In this document: one piece after another, positions 1 through 12,173 of the stretch
How the letters are laid out: the number at the start of each line of letters is the position of its first letter
How positions within the stretch are numbered: the stretch's first letter is position 1
Assembly: GCA_027576995.1 (NCBI GenBank)
Contig: JANBQC010000038.1
Location: 19,433-83,432 of the forward strand
Length of the DNA stretch: 64,000 bases
Reading direction: 5' to 3'
Origin: Dimargaris cristalligena
Lineage: Eukaryota; Kickxellomycota; Dimargaritomycetes; Dimargaritales; Dimargaritaceae
Translations under genes and position numbers: made by a program
The notes under the pieces: generated by a model
Seen by the model: the letters and a program-made list of their open reading frames with translations, nothing else
Databases searched by the model: none
Told to the model about the DNA's origin: nothing

Positions 1-2
1 AA

Positions 3-1490
3 TTCTGGCCCAACAAGGCATATTACACAAGCCCCAAGGTCCCCGGGGCCATCCCGGTCTACGGCCGCTTCACTAATGGGCCCAACTGGGTGGATACGCT
101 GCGGGAAGATATGCCTAATATGCGCATTGAGTCTTACGCCTGGGGTGGTGCCACGTCGGGTCGGATGGGAGCCGCGAGTCGCAACAAGGTCCGCGGGCAA
201 ATTCGGGAGTCCCGCAACACCGTTGACCAGGTTAACCATTTCATCGCCAGCACCCCCCGGTCCGAGATCCAAAAGGCTATTGCTATCCTGTGGATCGGCA
301 GTAACGACCTGCTGCATTCGGCTAAGCGCGAGGGGGAAAACCCGTTGAACTTCGGTAATATCCTCCGCCAAACTCTCCAGAACTTGCAAGTGATGGTGGA
401 GATGCTGGCCAAGGCCGGTTGCGATAACATCGTGGTGTTGGGTATCCCGCAGTTTAAGCACCTACCTGCCATGTCCATTCGTAAGGCGTTGTTCAAACAA
501 AAGGTGCACAAAAAGTTGTCGAACCCTCCTCCCCAATACCTAAGCTCAGTCCCTGTCCCCATCCCAGCCCCTGTCCCCGCCCTAGTCCCAGCCCCCGCCA
601 CAGTCGCGGTCGCAGTCGCGGCCCCAGTTCCGGCCCAGGTCCAGGCCTCAGCCCCAGCCCGCCGGATTAGAGTCGATAGCGGAGTAAGTTTCGGCGAATC
701 TAATAAGGCCAATGGTGACGACGACAACAACGACGACGTTGATGACAGTGACTACACTCTCAATGACGCCAGTGCCCGTGCCGGCGATAACATTCCTAAA
801 ATGAAGGAGGCGGAGCCAGCGAAGGAAACCATTAATCTGGGTCAAGACGATGATGAAACCACTCCCCTCCTCGCCGCCCACCGTCTCACCCGCACGGACA
901 GTCAAATGAGTTCGTCCGCTCTCAGTGAAACCGAGAGCACCAAGGCAGCCAACCGCATGTGGGCCATTGTGAAGCCCATGATCCAGAAATCGGGTGATTT
1001 CTTGGGCAAAGTTCTGGCCAACCTGACCATTAACGCAGGGTTCAACGGCCTGACCAGTTTAGTGACCAACGCCATTGGCAAGTATAATGATAATGTCCAA
1101 ATGTGGGTTACGCTGGTGCGCGAGGAACAGACGCAGAAGCGGCTCAACGGGGATCCGTTCTTCCGTCTCACTTATGTGGATATCAACGCCAAGTACGAGA
1201 GTATGACCCAGGACGCCCGGGTCAAGAACGGCCCGTGTTTGGTTAGCAGTGATAAGAACGAGTCTCCCGATGGCCAAATGGGGGGTACCCTGAAACTGTG
1301 CAGCGATCCCGAGAATCGTTTCTTTTTCGATACCGTCCACCCCATGTCGTGGGTCCATAGAGAGTTGGCCAAATTCGTTGAAATGCGCATGAGGGACGAT
1401 GGGGTCACCCATAATATTATCCCGACCCCAGGTTCTAAGCCGGTCGACGACGATACCTTTTCGATTTCGTCGGGCTCCTTTATGGACTAG
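3..1490 (+). CDS. GDSL/SGNH hydrolase (lipase/esterase-like), 5' truncated
   Basis: The reading frame is open from base 3, so the gene begins left of the window and its block I GDS serine is not visible. What remains fits the SGNH/GDSL family: GGATSG near base 144 (block II region), WIGSND with the Asn codon at 303 (block III), and DTVHPMSWVH with Asp at 1329 and His at 1338 (block V, Asp-x-x-His). The upstream residues GRFTNGPNWVD match the segment that normally follows block I in fungal and bacterial lipase-like members. Between blocks III and V, bases about 528-870 encode a Pro/Ala/Val-rich stretch and then an Asp/Asn-rich stretch, which look like a disordered insertion. A further helical segment follows before block V. 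No intron is seen. The substrate is unknown; lipid ester hydrolysis is inferred from the family. An AATAAA-like signal lies near 1553. Confidence 0.85.
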   Translation, partial: FWPNKAYYTSPKVPGAIPVYGRFTNGPNWVDTLREDMPNMRIESYAWGGATSGRMGAASRNKVRGQIRESRNTVDQVNHFIASTPRSEIQKAIAILWIGSNDLLHSAKREGENPLNFGNILRQTLQNLQVMVEMLAKAGCDNIVVLGIPQFKHLPAMSIRKALFKQKVHKKLSNPPPQYLSSVPVPIPAPVPALVPAPATVAVAVAAPVPAQVQASAPARRIRVDSGVSFGESNKANGDDDNNDDVDDSDYTLNDASARAGDNIPKMKEAEPAKETINLGQDDDETTPLLAAHRLTRTDSQMSSSALSETESTKAANRMWAIVKPMIQKSGDFLGKVLANLTINAGFNGLTSLVTNAIGKYNDNVQMWVTLVREEQTQKRLNGDPFFRLTYVDINAKYESMTQDARVKNGPCLVSSDKNESPDGQMGGTLKLCSDPENRFFFDTVHPMSWVHRELAKFVEMRMRDDGVTHNIIPTPGSKPVDDDTFSISSGSFMD

Positions 1491-1858
1491 TCCAAATACC
1501 AAAAACCTTACTTTTAACCCCATCTTGGTGGATATGCTACCTTGATGCCCCTAAATAAACTCATTGTGAACGCTGAAATTGGGTTCAATTAACACTAGGC
1601 TACATGGCAAATCATAGTCCGCTCCTTTATTGACACAATAATAGAACATGAAAAAAAGATTACATAGCAGTGCGGTTCGGAGTCATCGCTAGAAAGTCCA
1701 TCTTGGTCGCATTGTATTTATAATCAAAGCTGAATCCCTTCTTAAAATAGAGCGGTTTCCAGCATCTAAACGGTGTCGAGTATTATAAGATAATGAGAGG
1801 AGTCAGTAGGGTATATACATACAGATAGGAATAAATAACTCAGCCATTACGTATTGGA
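1491..1858. other. Spacer between convergent genes
   Basis: AT-rich 3' spacer between the GDSL gene and the end of EMC4. It holds a likely poly(A) signal (CTAAATAAAC near 1550). I see no other feature. Confidence 0.5.
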
Positions 1859-2972
1859 TTAATTGAGGCAGTTCACGGAACTCTCACAAAACGGGGTTTG
1901 TTGGAACCAATTTCGATTGCCCTTTGCCTAGTAAATATACCCAACCATTAAGAAATAACATTTACTTACCTTGCGGGGATGCTCAAAGGCCAGCCAGTCA
2001 GACGTTGTGGTAGGCAACAGACCCATCTTGGAACACTTCCAAAGACCTAAACCTATGGATAATATGTTGATTAGGCAGAAAACAATCTTGGGAAGTAGTA
2101 GACTAATATCCTTGCGGCTGGCGGATTTTTCGGGCGATTCGAACCGTTCAAATACTATGGTATTCAGTGCGAATAATTAAATGACAGTATTAAGGGAATT
2201 GTGGCATTAGTATATGCAGTGAGTGATTAAGAGCCAATAAATTACCCACTAGGCTTATTTGGTAAACCATGCGGGACCATCGGCAAATCATCCGGCAAAC
2301 ATTCGTTTGTAACTAACTGCTGCCCCGGCCATCGACTTGGGACCAACTATCGCAATGTATAGTTTCCGAAGAATAAAATACGATGATTTTTGGCTTACCT
2401 GACTGGACGCCCATCAATGCCTTGACGGGTTGGAAGAACATCATAACTGTAATCACCAAGTTGAAAATCTGGACGGAATTACCGCTCATCCACATCATGA
2501 ACAAATTCATAGGGAGCGATTTGGCGGGGGCGAGCGACTGGTCCCAGGCCTTCTTCAAACGGAGGGTAGTGTCGGCACTGGCCTTGTTACGATCGAGACT
2601 CGACAGCCGGGTAGAATTGGAGCCCTGAACGGGAGTGGCCTGTTGAAGGGAGAACCCTGGAGGATCCAGGTTCTTGCTGGTCTTGGTCACTCGGTTTCTG
2701 GCGTTATAAGATAGAATAATATATGAGATATTAACTGGGTTAAACGACATACAAATAGTAGGGAACGCGGTAGAAACGACCTGGACTCATAGGGTCTTTA
2801 TGTTTAAGTAAGCCTTGTCCACTCCCATTTCAGCCAATTGTGGTCAGGGCAGGGTTAGCGGGGGTAGTGTAAAGAACATCGGCTGATCCAATTGTAACAT
2901 AGACTCGGTAACGTACTGGTGAGACGCGTTGGGGGCCGAGATGGACCAGGTTTGCAGGAGGGATGGCGCCAT
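1859..2972 (-). CDS. EMC4: ER membrane protein complex subunit 4 (EMC4)
   Basis: Four exons rebuilt on the minus strand: 2972-2917, 2697-2399, 2154-1970 and 1927-1859, giving 202 residues. All junctions agree in phase (donors GTACGT, GTAAGC, GTAAGT). The product matches EMC4/TMEM85 along its length: DPPGF near the N-terminus, then KKAWDQSLAPAKSLPMNLFM, MSGNSVQIF, the PVKALMGVQ segment, a second membrane segment (IVFCLINILSIGLGLW), and the signature KCSKMGLLPTTTSDWLAF. EMC inserts tail-anchored and multipass proteins into the ER membrane; EMC4 is one of its membrane subunits. It is divergent from COG4, with starts 456 bp apart. The last intron (1969-1928) is only 42 nt and a multiple of three. 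If it is retained, the protein ends at the TAG at its 3' edge with a different short tail, so the final residues are uncertain. Confidence 0.9.
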
Positions 2973-3428
2973 GGCTGCTTTAATAGTGACTTTTTAAAGG
3001 AATGGGGCTAAGATAAGGAGTGACCAGCAGGACAATGTGAACGGCTAATGGATAAAGTAAGCGAGCAACCCAATTCAATTAAAATGGATAATGTATAGGG
3101 GAAAAAGGATGAGGGAAGCAATGGCTGGGGTATATTCCATGGTCTCTGATTAGTTTTGACCCAAAGGCTCTACAGCACTGGCCCCTCTGGTTCAGGGATT
3201 CAATGTTTATGCAGGCCTAACCCGCAGCATTAGCAGCCAGGAAAAGGTCCACATGCTTAAGCCTCGTGTTCAGTCGTTCGGACTCATTTATCTCTTGCAT
3301 GTAGATGGCCTCACCCCCCGTTGATAGTCATCCCTTTCTTTCCATAACTCGAAGAGCCCGGTCCACATTCCGACACGTCCCTTTTTATTCATTGTTTATT
3401 TCCGGGATTAGCCCTATTCTCGCACTCC
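2973..3428. promoter_or_regulatory. Shared divergent promoter region of EMC4 and COG4
   Basis: A 456-bp region separates the two divergent start codons. It must contain both 5' UTRs and promoters. I recognise no specific binding site. Confidence 0.5.
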
Positions 3429-6400
3429 ATGCTAGACCTGAACGCCATCCGCACGTTTGAGGAGGTCCAGTCCGCTCTACAACTATTGGAATTCGACGAA
3501 ACGGCCGTTATTGACGAACTCGATGACCTCCTTATCCAAGTCGAAGAGCAGCACCCCCAATGGCTCGCCCAGCTCAGCAACCAAGTGCGGGACCTCGACC
3601 GACTTGAAACGTCCCATTTACAGCTCGTGCGCCACGAGTTACCCACCTCGGCCCGCTTAGCCGCGGGTATCCAGAACCGGGTGGAAATGCTGGACCAGGA
3701 AAAAGTACACATCACCCGGGCCCGGGAACAGGTCGAACGGACTTTGGAACTGGACCAGGCCATCACCGATTTGCGTCGGGCGTTGCAACATCATAATGCC
3801 CTCGATCAGGCGGCGGCGTTGGTCCATCGCTATTTAACTGTGACCCCCGATTTGTTAGAGTCGGACTTGACGGGATTCATCTGGCCAGGGTCGCACCTGA
3901 CTAGTCCACCGGAGACGGACGGTTCACCGGCGACGAACGCTGATTCCAAAAGCCGGCTGGGGTGGTGTTGGTGGGACGGGGACGATGATGAGAATACCGA
4001 CAAAACTAAAAGTGGGAGTGGGGACGGCGGGTCCAATACCTGTGACCCACCGGCTACTGTTCGAGAGTTGTTTGAACGCGTACGACGCCAGCTAGTCCGC
4101 CGAGTCACTGCCCAATTCGACCAAGCCGTCGCTGACCACCAAACCCGAACCATCAGCCAATGTTTTAAATTATTCCCCCTTCTGAAGCAGGAGAACCTGG
4201 GGCTGGACCGGTACTCCCAGTTCCTTTGCGATACCATGGGCCAACAACTCATTCGGCCAGGCTCCCCCAACGCTACCAACCCCCCGGCCCCATCCACCGC
4301 CCGGGCCGTGCAACGTTTGACGGTTTTGTTCGAGACGGTGGCCCGCATTATTGACAACCACTTCCCCGTGGTGGAAACCCACTACGGTCCAGGTAAAATG
4401 ATTCGGGTAATTCAGTTTCTCCAGCGGGATACCGATCGACGAGTAGCCCAAATCCTCGACTCATTCAAGGAGGACCATGCCCTTGACCGTAAATTAGCGG
4501 ACATTAAAGAATACGATCGCCAGGCCCCCCACGAACAGTCAGCTACGGGGATGATGGGTCTGCCGGTATCCGGCGGAGTTGCCGGGGCGGGGGCCACCAA
4601 CCCACTGGCGTCGTCCATCAATTCCCTGGGCAAACGGCTCGCCCAACAGAACTGGCTGGACGACTCAACTTCATTGACCGCAGGGGTAAACGACCCCACC
4701 CCTATCCCACCCGCCGATATCAAACAACTCAACGGAGTCCTGGACCAACTAGCGGTGATTATCCAGCGCCTCGGCCTATACCAGCGGTTTCTGGAATCCC
4801 GGGCCGAGCCCGAAACCCAAACCCTCAAGGAAACCAGTTCCATTCACCAGGTCTTCCTCAATGACGATCCCCGGCTTACTTTTACGGACGCCGGCCTGAT
4901 TAAAAATAGCCCAGTGCCCACCTGGGTCGATACGTTGTCCAGCGCCTTCATTAGCATGGAAACGTTCGTGCTGCGCTACTCTATTCACATGGCCCTAAGC
5001 ACCGTGGAGCTCAATAGCAACGACCAAATCACCAGCGGGGTAGACGATACCTTCTTTATCGCCAAGCGCTCCTTGCTACACGCCGTTGCGACCGCCCACC
5101 CGGCCCTACTCAAAAATATCATTTACACCGTCCAGGGCCTTTTCGGCCAGATTTTCATACCGTTTCTCCAGTGGTTTTTGGCGCGGGCCACGGGCCATAA
5201 TCACCAGCAGCCTCCTACTAGCCAGACTGCACCCACACCATTCGAATCGGCTACTCACCCTAGCAGCCATTCGCCCCACCCCCACCTTCAGTACCACCAC
5301 CATCTGCCCCCGACCACGGTGGCCCTAACTAAATCCAACGTGTTTACGCTGACTCCCCAAGCGGAAAGCATCCCCGCTGCGAATTTCGGGACCATCGCCC
5401 ACCGTAACCAGCGGCTCCTCGTGGCCCTCAACAACTTCGAAACGAGTGTTCGTTACATGCACAAACTCCTCACCGACCTGGTGGCCGGAATTGACCCTAA
5501 CACGCAGGCCATCTGGGCCGTCCATCCTGCTGAAGTCATGCGCAACCTCCGCGAGAGTACCCACGAACTCCGAGGCTTAGAAACCAAATTGGACCAAATC
5601 TGGCGCACAACCCTCGAACAATTCGCCCTGGTCACCGCCCGGTCCACCATGCGCATCATCCTACAGGAATCCTACCGCGACATCAAATACGTCCTATCGG
5701 ACGAGGAATACATGGACGTCAAAAACGATAACCTATTTGTCCAACGGTTCATTCTGAAATTCAACGCCTTCATCGGCCCCCTTAAAGAAATGATGGTGGG
5801 AGCTAACTTTGACCAGTACTTGCAACACGCGCTGGAGTATTTGGCGACCGATTGGGAACGTGCGGTGCGACTCTCCAAGTTCAATATGGTAAGTGGCTTC
5901 CAGGTGGGGGAGGTAGATCGAGAGCTTGGGAGGGTTTAAGAGTGGCAGTTTTTAGTAGTAGGGATCGACCGTATTACCGAATAGAGTGATGCGGAAGGCA
6001 CCTTAGCGGCATTGGGATGGGGGAAGCTGGCCGACCAGATATCCGCACCCCCCCCTCCGCCTTGGCTAAATGGCCGTTTCACAGATAAACTAACCAGCAT
6101 AAGACATATTCATTTTTGTATTGCAACAGCTGGGAGCATTCTGCTTCGACAACGATTTACGAGTACTCCAGCAACATTTTGCCCTTTTTACCGACGTGCC
6201 CCTACGCGAAAAATTCGCTCAATTGGGCTACCTGGCCGATGTGCTCACCCTAGAAAAGGTAAATGCGTGGCCCAGCCACTCTATAATTAAACCATGCCGG
6301 CTGCCCTTCCAGCGGACCACCCCTAGTGGGGATTTAATTATGGATAGCAGTGAGCCCGACCGCAACTGTTCTCACTCAGTTTCAAGGAAAATCCCCCCCT

Positions 6401-6955
6401 CCCCTATCGATTAAGAATAGTATTATTGTACTGCGCCAATATTTATTAGTCCACTAATCAATTGATATACCTGAGCTAACCCACTTTATTTATATGTACT
6501 CCTTCGATGTTTGGTTTTACCATGGTATGTATAGGTGGACGATGCCGAGGATCTGTGGTTTTCGCATGCGGGAACTACCCCCGGTTTCATGTCGGCGCTC
6601 GATTTTAAGAACCTTTTATTAAATCGGTAAGTCCACTAGGGAGACATACCCCTTGGCAATGATTTAATTACCCTAGACCTTTTTTTTCCGCCTATGCTGA
6701 ACTAGCATTCCACTCATGTAAACGACCAGAAGTGGACAAGTTTGCTGGGAGGAACTGCATTGTGTGATAATAATGATAATAATAGTACTTGGCCCACCCT
6801 AATAGAGCTATAAAGAACAGCTTTTGGCTATTTTCTTTTTTAAGGAACATCATTTGACCATCTTGTTTTTGACATCCCCCCACCCCTCGCTCTATACATT
6901 GTATTATATTAGACTCGATTTGGACCGCGAGCAGGTGGAGGCCCTCCGACTTTAG
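3429..6955 (+). CDS. COG4: Conserved oligomeric Golgi complex subunit 4 (COG4)
   Basis: Exons 3429-5888, 6130-6258, 6535-6626 and 6913-6955 join in phase to give 907 residues. The long first exon has the COG4 layout: an N-terminal coiled-coil region (VEMLDQEKVHITRAREQVE near residue 80), then the conserved body, with FKEDHALDRKL and DEEYMDVKNDNLFVQRF toward its end. Exons 2-4 supply the conserved C-terminus, with SALDFKNLLLNR spliced to LDLDREQVEALRL and a stop. COG is a multisubunit tether for retrograde vesicles at the Golgi; COG4 binds SNAREs and the Sly1-type SM protein. Animal COG4 is about 785 residues. The excess here comes from low-complexity inserts, such as the Asp/Gly/Ser-rich stretch near bases 3960-4040 and a His/Pro-rich stretch near 5200-5320. 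Donors are GTAAGT, GTAAAT and GTAAGT. Confidence 0.93.
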
Positions 6956-7702
6956 TTTTATTTTTCCGCCTCCACTCCCACTGGCTGAAATTAACCCGTA
7001 AATTTCACTGATCAGCCGTCTAAATTGGTTGGCTGGGAGCGCGGGTCGTTCGGATCATCCTCCTAATAATACCTTAACCATTTTCTCGTTCGGGAAGCAA
7101 CTGATCCGCCTACTTTATTTAGTTCGATACCGCCACTTGTTCCCGTAATTATGCACAGCGAGGTTTTTATAGATTAGATTGAACCCAGCCATGCCGTTAG
7201 GGAAGTGGAGTGGGGCCTACACTTATATAATAAACACCCATACATAATACGAAAATCATTGTATCAAACACCATAAAGCGCCTTACATTATTAAGACGCG
7301 GTATTTGCCAATCAATGCGTATCAATCGCGGGGAGAGTGAGGTATTTTAGTCGGTGTCGACAGTGCCAAGTATGTATTATTCATTTTGTTTTTTTTTTAA
7401 AAAGGAACAAATACTTATAAAATTATTTTGAAGGCATTCGCAAAATGAAATAATAATAATAAAAAATGCTTAATAGTATAGTGCAAAATTGTTTGAATAC
7501 CAATTAAGTGGACGTTGGATAGTCATAGTTGGCCACACCCAAATGTTAAATAACAAGAGAAAAATCCGATGAAGAGAAAATAAAAACGCCAAGTGAAATG
7601 GGAGTAGGGCCCAGTTTCGGTGGAGAATAATGAATGTGGGGTACGTATAATGAATAACTATAAGGGATCTATGTGCAGATGTGGAGGCAACATAAGGGCA
7701 AT
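6956..7702. other. Spacer between convergent COG4 and NUP60-like genes
   Basis: A 3'-to-3' spacer, AT-rich. It contains an A/T-rich block at 7380-7480 that probably serves 3' end formation of one or both genes. Nothing else is supported. Confidence 0.5.
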
Positions 7703-10700
7703 TCAGGGAAGGGGAGAGGGGAAGGTAAAGTTAGGGAGGTTGCATTGGTTACGCACAGCAAGGTTCAATTTCCCCAACGTTGTTTCCATTGAAGCTGGAA
7801 GCGCGAGTTGGTGGGCCAGAGAGTGATCGGAACTTGGTGCTTCGAAGGTAAAAACGGGAGCACCCGTGGAAGCCGAAGGAGACTGGGAGGAAGTGGTTTC
7901 CAGCCGGGCCGGCTCTAATTTCGAAGGGGCACTAGCCGTGGATGTAGTATTAGCGGTAAAGATGTGGCTAGATACCGGCGGTACTATTTCAGTGGACTGG
8001 GACTTCGGAGGTTCACTGGTAGAAGGGGTATCTTTCGAAAAGGGATCCGCGATAGTAGGGACCTTGGGCTGGTTGAAAAAGGTGGAAGCGGGAGCAGATG
8101 TGGAAGCCGGAGGGGGGGGGAAGGTAAACGTGGGGTAGGACTGCGCAGAGGGTTTAAACGAAAACAAATTGCCAGGCATACGCGCCACGGGGGTGGAATC
8201 GGCAGCCGCCGGTCGGGGAAACTGGAACAGCGGTGCGGCTGACTCGACATTGGAGACCGATGAAAAGGAGCTCGGTGTGGTAGTCAGGACAAACGGATTA
8301 GATGGTTTAGAAGCGACCAGTGGGGTAATCGGGGCGGGCGCCGAGGACTCCGTGGAATGCGAAAATGCCACCGGTGCCGGTGCTACTGCTGAAAACGTAA
8401 TCGAAGACGTGTTTGATGTTGGTACAGGACCTGCCGGGGCCGGAGGTAGGGTCGGGGCCGCAGCCACCGGCCAGGGGGTGGTAAATTTCTGGCCCGATTG
8501 GGCGGCCTTGACTCGATCTTTGACGTATTCGGGGGCCGTCTCCAAAATCAGGTCATATGTACTCGGAGGGGGCTTAGAGTCTTGGGGGCGAATTAACTCG
8601 AAGGTCGCGGGGGAAGGTAGAGGTTTCGAAGGGCGTGGGATGCGGGTTTTCAGAGGTGTGGAAGAAGCGGACGCCACCTTCATTGGCGAGGAAGCTACCG
8701 CCGGGACGGATCTACCGTAGGGGGACAAGCGGTGGGACCCGATTTTAGTTCTGATGGGGGAAGAATAGCCAGTACTCTGAGGGACAGGGGGCCACTGGGG
8801 CTTGGCCCGGGGGGACGAGACGGGAGGCAGGTCACTGATGATACCAAGCAGTTTCCGGGAAGTAAGGGATGCGGACGGGGCAACCGAGGTAGTCACCTGA
8901 GCTGGGGGAGTCGCAGGGGCAACCCGGGGCGGGGAAGAAGCCACTACGGGGATGGCTTGGGGCCGGCTAGTTAGTTCGGCGGCCCGGCTGCCCGCAAAGG
9001 TAAAGGACCGGGTTACGGTTGGGGGATTAACAGTAGGGCTCTGGGTCACCGGCGGGGGTTGCGAAACCGGAGGCGCCTCGGAAACGTCGAGCGACACGCT
9101 GGGGGGCGCCTGGTCTACATGCTGCCCGGCCGTGACGATACTCTTTAGGAAGGCCTGCGACCCGCTGGGAAGGAGGGGACGGAATCCCCGACTGGCCCGG
9201 GCTGAGGCGGGTGCCGAGCTGTAGCGGTGGACGCGGTGCTGGTAAGGCTTGGCCTGGGAACTAAAACCGGCCCCGAGGTAATTTTGGGTACGCTGTCGCT
9301 TCCCCGTCACTACGGTGGGAAGGGCCGCCGAATACCGGGTTTCGGTGGAGCTGGCAATGGACACTAGGCTGTTCCGACGATTAGCCGATGGCGCGGCAGT
9401 GGGTTCAGGGGAGGCGGGCAATGCACTGGGGGCGGCTACCTCGGGCTCCAACACTCGTTTAGGCTGGGCCGCAGGCACTACGCTGTTGGGGACCCGGCTG
9501 GGCGAGGTAATGGCACTCTCGTCGTCGGCACTCTCCTGCATGATCCGCAAACAATGCTGGAGTTCATTTCGACTGAGGGGCTGGCCGCCCTTCTCGTCGA
9601 AGAAGCGGGAGAGAGTCTTATTGAGCACCTCCGACCGGGGCGAGTAATGGGACATTTGGAGTTTGGCAGGGCGGGGGCTGTGGAATAGCATAGAACTGTT
9701 ACTACGCGAGAACACTCTCCGTTGGGGAAGGGGAATAACGTCTTCTGGTTCGGTCTGCACAAACATATCGACACTGGTGACCGGACGCACCGGCGAGGGT
9801 TCCGGTTCTGGTACTGGTTCGGGCTCAGGCTCAGGTGAAATCCGCATATCATCCGAACCCCAGTGGGGCTTGGGGGTACCAAATATTTCCCGAGTTTCGG
9901 TCACTTCAGTTACTACCTCGACATCAGTTTCTTCTATAATGAGCATGGGCACGGGGGCGCCTTCTGCCCGGAGATTAGCGGAGTTTGACATCACAGATGA
10001 GGATAGTGCCCGAATATCTTCATCCATAGACTGGGCGATACCATCACCTTGCGAAGAGTCAGGGGTGGCATCCCGAACAGGCTCTGGGGTGCTGGGATAG
10101 CTTAGCACTTCCGTGGCAACATCGGATGGGGCATAGGGACTGGAGACTTCAGCCGGGGACGGAGATCCGGAAGCTTCCACTGAGTCTATCGGAGACGAGG
10201 GTTCATGGGCCTCTTCTATTGGTACCCCAGGCGATTCGGGTCGGTCGGCTTCAGCCTCGGCTTCCGGTGTTGGGGAGCGAGAGCGGTGTGCCTCAACCGG
10301 GGCTACCGGGGATGGGGTACTAGGAATTTTCGCGAAAAGGTCAGGGGTCGGTGGGCGGGGCTCCTCAATCGGGGTGGGTGGTGATGGGCTAGGAGGCTTT
10401 ACTGGCGACATTGGAGGGGAAGGGGTGGCTTCCTGAGTGTTCGATGCTTTCGATTCACGGGCCGCCCGGCTTCGGGTGACGGGGCCGTCGACTATTGGCT
10501 TCTTGTTTTTCCGTCGCTTGCTCTGGGAGCTGGTAGAGGGCGTTGGTGAAACCGGGCCCGGCACTGACGGCTGTCGACTTGAGTCAGCCTTCAGAAGAGA
10601 ATCCTGGGTATTCTCCAGGTCAGCCGGTTTATCATCTGCCTTAATTTCGGGTACGTCAGGCAATGGAGAAGTGGCCTGGTGGATTGGGACATCCACTAGC

Positions 10701-11423
10701 TTGGGGTCAGTTAGCGGGGGCGATGGAACGGCTTCGGACTCAACTGGCTGATCCACCACTACCGGTTTGGGTACGGGGAGCGAGGGCTCCTGGGATGGTT
10801 CGAGATTTAACTCGGGGCCATCCACCGGCTGGGACGTGCCCGGTTCAGTCGGGGAGGGCGAAGGGGACGATGGGGCTGAGACACCCTCGAAGTTCCACGG
10901 GACCGAAAATTGGTCGTTGGCCCGACGGGATCTCACCAACCGGGATACAATGGGGGTGGAGACGAATTTAAGAATGTCCAGCACGGTTTGTCCTGTCGTG
11001 TCCGAGCCGGTTCGCATGGGGCTGGGTAGGCTCTCGGTGTGCCAACTGCTGCTTTTCTATCCGGCGCGAAGTAGCCCGTGCATGGTGGGAATGGGGGTCA
11101 TGGCAATATATAGAGCGAATCGAATTAGCACCAACTTCTAAACATCAGAATTCGTACGGAATGCGAGAGGGAGCTGCACTCAGGAGATGGAAAACGAGCG
11201 GACTGGCCCACTCGCCTAATCGAAGGTAATCTAAGGGTAATTTGCCTAAGATTCATAGTGAATTGACTAGAATAGTAGGATTAGAGGCAGGTGGGCCTGC
11301 GGTAGATAGTAAGATCCTAAGTGATGCACTTACTTGGACATTGGCGGGTTTAGAGTAGGGTTTTTCGTTCGCGCGCCGCTTTTCGCGGTTGCGGACATTG
11401 CGGACGACTCGCTTATTCTCCAT
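7703..11423 (-). CDS. Nuclear-basket nucleoporin, Nup60/Nup124-like
   Basis: Two exons, 11423-11334 and 11056-7703, join in phase 0 across a 277-nt intron to give 1147 residues. The first exon encodes a basic leader (ENKRVVRNVRNREKRR) ending in KPYSKP. Next comes a likely amphipathic, membrane-binding helix (TVLDILKFVSTPIVSRLVRS). A long Pro/Ser/Glu-rich disordered region follows. Around residue 510 is LSRFFDEKGGQPLSRNELQ, which resembles the conserved FF-KKGNEPLSE element of yeast Nup60. Later come RKLLGIISDLPPV and a C-terminal third with FxF-type motifs (LFSFKP, LFQFPRP, FTFEAP, NFTFPS) and almost no canonical FG dipeptides. Nup60-type proteins tether the basket to the inner nuclear membrane and bind Nup2 and Mlp proteins. 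The family call rests on motif order and not on an alignment, so a Nup153-like or other basket protein remains possible. Confidence 0.72.
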
Positions 11424-12034
11424 GGCTGGGTTTCAAAGAGCGCCTGAGTGAGTCTAGTGGAAATGCGCGCTCGGTGGAGTGGTTATAGAGGAGGGGAGAG
11501 TAAAGAAAGAGAATAAGAGATAATCAAACAAGAAAGGCATGCAAAAAAAACGACTAAGGGAAAGACTTAGATGTGAGGTAATTGAGGGACCAAAAGGAAA
11601 AAAATAGGGCCAGTGGGGGTATTAAACTGTAACGATCAGCTCTAAACACAACGGCGGACTGAAACCAACCGCCTGAAAAGCACAGTATGCCTATTTTGGG
11701 CTTGCCAGGAGAGTGAGGGCGGCTTAAGGAGGGAAGGCTTTAGGGCACATATGCCAGGATTGGGTCCAGGAGCGCCCATTGTATACACAGTTCGACCAAA
11801 TACCCAGCAAGGTACTTTTGAACTTCTCTCTATTTACTCTACCAACTGACCCAGGAGGTTGTCACAATAGATGCCATCACAAAACACGCTTTTATACGAG
11901 GAGGCCGGGTTAACAAACGCAACGCGTAGCCGCGACTCAATAGGGAGGGGGACACACTACAACTAAATGAGCAAACTGAACCCACCAGAAATACTAATAT
12001 AATTGGAGTTAAGGAAGCCAGCGGAGATAGTGTT
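11424..12034. other. Upstream region of the nucleoporin gene
   Basis: 5' region of the minus-strand nucleoporin gene, AT-rich with short A tracts. Presumed promoter; no recognised motif. Confidence 0.4.
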
Positions 12035-12173
12035 AAATGGGTAAAATTCAACCCCGCTGTATAAGGTTTTACATGGCATGTGTATAGGAAAATAGGTGGA
12101 AGATTCATTTTTAACCAGTAATATTTGCCTTATCCAACGGATTTTTATACAACCTCGTTGAACTTCTCCCAAG
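12035..12173 (+). mobile_element. MITE-like element, copy 1
   Basis: A ~140-bp repeat found several times in this window. The left end reads TGGGTAAAATTCAACCCC and the right end TTGAACTTCTCCCA. These are imperfect inverted repeats of each other when compared with the other copies. The interior shares TTTTTAACCAGTAATATTTG and CCTTATCCAACGGATTTTT with the copies near 25.7 kb and 37.4 kb. It has no coding capacity, so it would depend on a transposase encoded elsewhere. Confidence 0.7.

Noticed and set aside
134..730. 198-codon minus-strand ORF
   Set aside because: Antisense shadow of the GDSL gene; its Ala/Gly/Thr-rich part mirrors the Pro/Ala insert.
2126..2150. GGTTCGAATC on the minus strand, resembling a tRNA B box
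   Set aside because: It lies in EMC4 exon 3 and codes for RFES; no acceptor stem, A box or T-run is present around it.
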